From an uncultured Lachnospiraceae bacterium (GTDB lineage: Bacteria; Bacillota; Clostridia; Lachnospirales; Lachnospiraceae), in the NCBI GenBank assembly GCA_949893755.1, contig CATLCV010000036.1, positions 1 to 33,241 on the forward strand: DNA of 33,241 nt. Direction: 5' to 3'. Below the pieces are notes generated by a model. The model had not been told where the DNA came from, ran no database searches, and was given only the letters and a program-made list of their open reading frames with translations. Below, in pieces: positions 30,544-33,241 of the stretch. Both the position numbers and the translations under genes were made by a program. Each line of letters starts with the position of its first letter. Position 1 is the stretch's first letter.

Positions 30544-32589
30544 TTAATTCTCGCTGACGATCAGCCCTACCGTTCCGTCATCGTATAATGTCTGAGAGAT
30601 GACATAACCGGAGATCATCGTAGTGCTGGAATCGTAACCGACGATGCTTGCCGGATATCCGTAGCTGTCCAGTATGCTCATCGCGTACCCGGCCTCCATG
30701 CCTTTGACATTCGGCATATCTCCGCTGCTGCCGCCCGGAGATGACGGACGGTCCGGATCCTTGTCGTCGTCCTTGTCTTCCTTCCCTTTGCTCACTACAT
30801 ATGTGACCGCTGTATTCTTGGGCACCTTCTCCCCGGCCGCAGGACTCTGGCTGATGATCTTGCCCTCTTCCACGTCGTCGCTGAACTCTTCCCCGGATAC
30901 GCTTCCGGACAGCTCCATGCCCGCCAGCGTATTGGCTGCCTCTTCCTTGGTGAGACCCTTCAGCGGCGGTACCGTCACTTTATTAGAACCCTTGCTGACA
31001 TACAGGATGATCTTGGTCCCTTCCACGACCTCGACGCCGCCTGCCGGCGCGGTGGTAATGACCTTGCCTGCCGGTACGTTATCGTCTTCCTTCTGCTCCA
31101 CGTCCACCACGAAGCCGCTGTTGGTCATCACGTTCCTGGCCGCTGCCTCATCCTGGCCTGCCACCTCAGGCACCTTCTTCTTCTCAACCGCCTTGCCCAG
31201 GCTGACCACGACCTTGATCTCCGTATTGACATCCACCTTCTGATCCGCCTCCGGCGTCTGGCTGATGATCTGACCCCGCTCAAACTCATCGGACTGTTTC
31301 CTGTCTTCCACGCCGTAGCCAAGTCCCTCTCCGGACAGCGCGTCCTTTGCTTCCGCCTCAGTCAGGCCGATCACATAAGGCACGCTGACCTGCTTCGTCT
31401 CTTCCTCTTCCTTGATGGGACTGTCTACGGAAAACTTATCGAAAAATCCTTCAGACCTGACGATCATAAAGATCACGACAGCCGCAATGATGATGATCGC
31501 CAGCGTCACAACCACCTTCAGAACGCTGCTTACAACCGATCCGCTGTCGCCGTTTCCACGGCTTCGCTCATAATCATCCTCATAGTCGTCGTATTCCTCG
31601 TCGCCGTAACCGTCATCTCCGTATCCGTCGTCATAATCCTCTTCATCCTCGTAGTAATCCTGCTGGTAATTATTCCTGTTCTGGACTCGTCTCTGGTCTT
31701 CATCTGACATCATGATCGTCTCATCACCTCCAGGTATATATTCCGGGTTATTCACAAAGTCCCCTTCCGGGTCTACCAGGGAACGCTTCAGGTCCAGGAT
31801 CAGCTCCTGGCAGTTCTGATACCGGCGTTCCGGATTCTTTTGTGTACACTTTAAGATAATACATTCCAGGCTGTAGGGAATCTCCGGCACTTCCTTTACA
31901 GGCGAAGGGATCTCCTCCTGCAGATGCTTGATCGCCACGGATACCGTGGAATCCCCGTCAAAGGGCACATGTCCGGTGATCATCTCATACATCGTGATCC
32001 CGGCGGAATAGATGTCGCTCTTCTCATCCACATTGCCGCCCTTGGCGTGCTCCGGCGAAGTATAATGCACCGAGCCCATCACATTCGTACTGATCGTCTG
32101 GGTCGAGGTGGTAGCCCGGGCAATACCGAAATCCGTCACCTTCACCTTGCCGTCTATGGAAATGATGATATTCTGGGGCTTGATATCCCGATGGATAATG
32201 TGCTGGTCGTGGGCCGCCTGGATCCCGGTCGCCATCTGGATGGAGATACTGATGGTCTCGTTTGCCGAAAGCTGTCCTTTTTTCTCAATATAATCTTTCA
32301 GCGTAATGCCTTCCACCAGCTCCATGACCATATAGTACAGGCCCCGGTCCTGTCCCACATCATACACATTCACCACATTGGGATGCATCAGTCCGGCCGC
32401 CGCCTGCGCCTCGCTTAAGAACTTCTGGATAAAGATCTCGTCCGAGCGGTAATCACTCTTGAGCACCTTTACCGCCACAAAGCGGTTCAGCTTGTGATCC
32501 TTCCCTTTATATACATCCGCCATGCCCCCGGAGCCGACCCGCTCCAGGATCTCATAGCGTTTTCCCAAAAAGATTCCTTCCTTTAACAT
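30544..32589 (-). CDS. pknB: PASTA-domain Ser/Thr protein kinase
   Basis: A 681-residue membrane kinase of the PrkC/Stk1 family. The kinase domain (about 10-270) has the Gly loop GSGGMADVYKG, Lys41, HRDIKPQN (Asp135), DFGIA (Asp153) and an activation loop rich in Thr and Ser. A juxtamembrane stretch (about 305-342) is extremely acidic and Tyr-rich. One membrane helix lies at about 352-377, followed by three full PASTA repeats (each VP-x-x-x-GLT- or AGQD-like) and a partial fourth ending in VGLIVSEN. PASTA domains bind muropeptides or lipid II outside the cell. The gene overlaps prpC by 7 bases with GAGGTGA upstream, so kinase and phosphatase are co-expressed. Confidence 0.96.
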   Translation of the reverse strand: MLKEGIFLGKRYEILERVGSGGMADVYKGKDHKLNRFVAVKVLKSDYRSDEIFIQKFLSEAQAAAGLMHPNVVNVYDVGQDRGLYYMVMELVEGITLKDYIEKKGQLSANETISISIQMATGIQAAHDQHIIHRDIKPQNIIISIDGKVKVTDFGIARATTSTQTISTNVMGSVHYTSPEHAKGGNVDEKSDIYSAGITMYEMITGHVPFDGDSTVSVAIKHLQEEIPSPVKEVPEIPYSLECIILKCTQKNPERRYQNCQELILDLKRSLVDPEGDFVNNPEYIPGGDETIMMSDEDQRRVQNRNNYQQDYYEDEEDYDDGYGDDGYGDEEYDDYEDDYERSRGNGDSGSVVSSVLKVVVTLAIIIIAAVVIFMIVRSEGFFDKFSVDSPIKEEEETKQVSVPYVIGLTEAEAKDALSGEGLGYGVEDRKQSDEFERGQIISQTPEADQKVDVNTEIKVVVSLGKAVEKKKVPEVAGQDEAAARNVMTNSGFVVDVEQKEDDNVPAGKVITTAPAGGVEVVEGTKIILYVSKGSNKVTVPPLKGLTKEEAANTLAGMELSGSVSGEEFSDDVEEGKIISQSPAAGEKVPKNTAVTYVVSKGKEDKDDDKDPDRPSSPGGSSGDMPNVKGMEAGYAMSILDSYGYPASIVGYDSSTTMISGYVISQTLYDDGTVGLIVSEN

Positions 32590-33241
32590 ATAGTCACCTC
32601 ATCCGTAAACGGTTCTGTCAGCACGACTCCGATATTGTCGGTACCACCGTTTTCTTTTGCCGCTGCTACAAGGGATGTGCCTGCTTCCACGATATCCCGT
32701 CCCCCCTGCACAATATGGAATAATTCCTCATCCTCTACCATATTGCTGAGTCCGTCCGTACACATCAGTATGATGTCTCCTTTTTTCAGACGATGCTCGT
32801 AAAAATCCACATCTACCGTATCCTTTGCGCCGATCGCGCGGGTGATGATATTCTTATCCGGATGGTGCTTCGCCTCCTCCGGCTTGATCCCTCCGAGACG
32901 CACCATTTCTTCCACCAGGGAATGATCCTTGGTCAGCTGGGTGATGCCCTGGTTGATGAGATACAGCCGGCTGTCGCCCACATTTGCAAAATACATCATC
33001 TGCCGGACGATCGTCGCCACCACGACCGTCGTTCCCATTCCCTTGAGATGGGGGTCCTGGGACGCCTTTTTGATGATCTCCTGATTTGCCTTTTTGATCG
33101 CGGAGACGAGAGCCTTTTCCACATCTTCTTCCCGGCTCTGTCCCAGTTCCCTTTTCAGCACCTCTACCGTATACTTTGAGGCGTAATCTCCGGCTTGATG
33201 GCCTCCCATTCCATCCGCCACCACAAACAGATTCGGAAGAG
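32583..33241 (-). CDS. prpC: PP2C-type protein phosphatase, 5' end cut by window edge
   Basis: The visible 219 codons have PP2C motifs: LFVVADGMGGHQAGDYAS (metal Asp), GMGTTVVVATI, ANVGDSRLYLI, TKDHSLVEEMVRLG, IITRAIG, DIILMCTDGLSNMV and ENGGTDNIGVVL. The start codon and roughly the first 30 residues lie beyond the right edge. PrpC/Stp removes phosphates placed by the neighbouring PASTA kinase. Stop and kinase start overlap. Confidence 0.96.
   Translation of the reverse strand, partial: LPNLFVVADGMGGHQAGDYASKYTVEVLKRELGQSREEDVEKALVSAIKKANQEIIKKASQDPHLKGMGTTVVVATIVRQMMYFANVGDSRLYLINQGITQLTKDHSLVEEMVRLGGIKPEEAKHHPDKNIITRAIGAKDTVDVDFYEHRLKKGDIILMCTDGLSNMVEDEELFHIVQGGRDIVEAGTSLVAAAKENGGTDNIGVVLTEPFTDEVTIC

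Noticed and set aside
29651-30547. 298-codon open frame on the plus strand
   Set aside because: Antisense to rsgA, no recognisable domain, composition typical of a shadow frame.

Overview
The window looks like a chromosome segment of a gut Clostridia species, most likely Lachnospiraceae. This rests on the low-to-mid GC Firmicutes gene style (strong AGGAGG-type ribosome binding sites, frequent GTG and TTG starts), the prpC-pknB-rsgA-rpe-thiN housekeeping order, a Bce-type resistance module, an AgrC/AgrA-like GHKL/LytTR pair and several small protein families typical of that group. I made no database comparison; family names come from motif recognition and are hedged where weak.

Layout. 1-673: a PIN-domain VapC-like toxin with a small partner, minus strand. 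896-1747: an AraC regulator with a GyrI-like effector domain, closed by a clear terminator. 1852-5587 (minus): a LytTR response regulator, a GHKL sensor kinase and two related proteins of unknown function. One of these carries 14-residue internal repeats, and its 3' end has been tandemly duplicated. 5753-10274 (minus): a complete bceRSAB-type peptide-antibiotic sensing and detoxification module, preceded by an orphan HicB-like repressor (10336-10737) under a consensus promoter. 10978-16681: a rhamnoside-use locus (esterase, GH78 alpha-L-rhamnosidase, GPH-family symporter) with a divergent AraC activator.

16728-18236: a two-gene cassette (DUF4869-like protein plus a P-loop ATPase) bounded by a 55-bp direct repeat, one copy of which is a truncated start of the first gene. 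18337-19010: a DUF6440-like protein, a broken DUF2812 gene and a PadR regulator whose promoter contains a perfect palindrome. 19264-25228 (plus): a six-gene operon with a lipoprotein, two ABC-2-like membrane proteins, an ATPase with Glu in place of the Q-loop Gln (a trait of lantibiotic-immunity LanF ATPases) and two membrane-anchored extracytoplasmic proteins. Duplicated, highly structured intergenic DNA separates it from a converging housekeeping run. 25490-33241 (minus): lgt, ychF, a YafQ-type toxin-antitoxin pair, thiN, rpe, rsgA, pknB and the 3' part of prpC.

Functionally, much of the window concerns the cell envelope: Bce sensing and export, the E-loop ABC operon, lipoprotein lipidation by Lgt and PASTA kinase signalling. 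The best candidates for undescribed biology are the six-gene E-loop ABC operon, the DUF4869-ATPase cassette inside its direct repeat, and the LytTR/GHKL operon with its repeat-bearing partner proteins.
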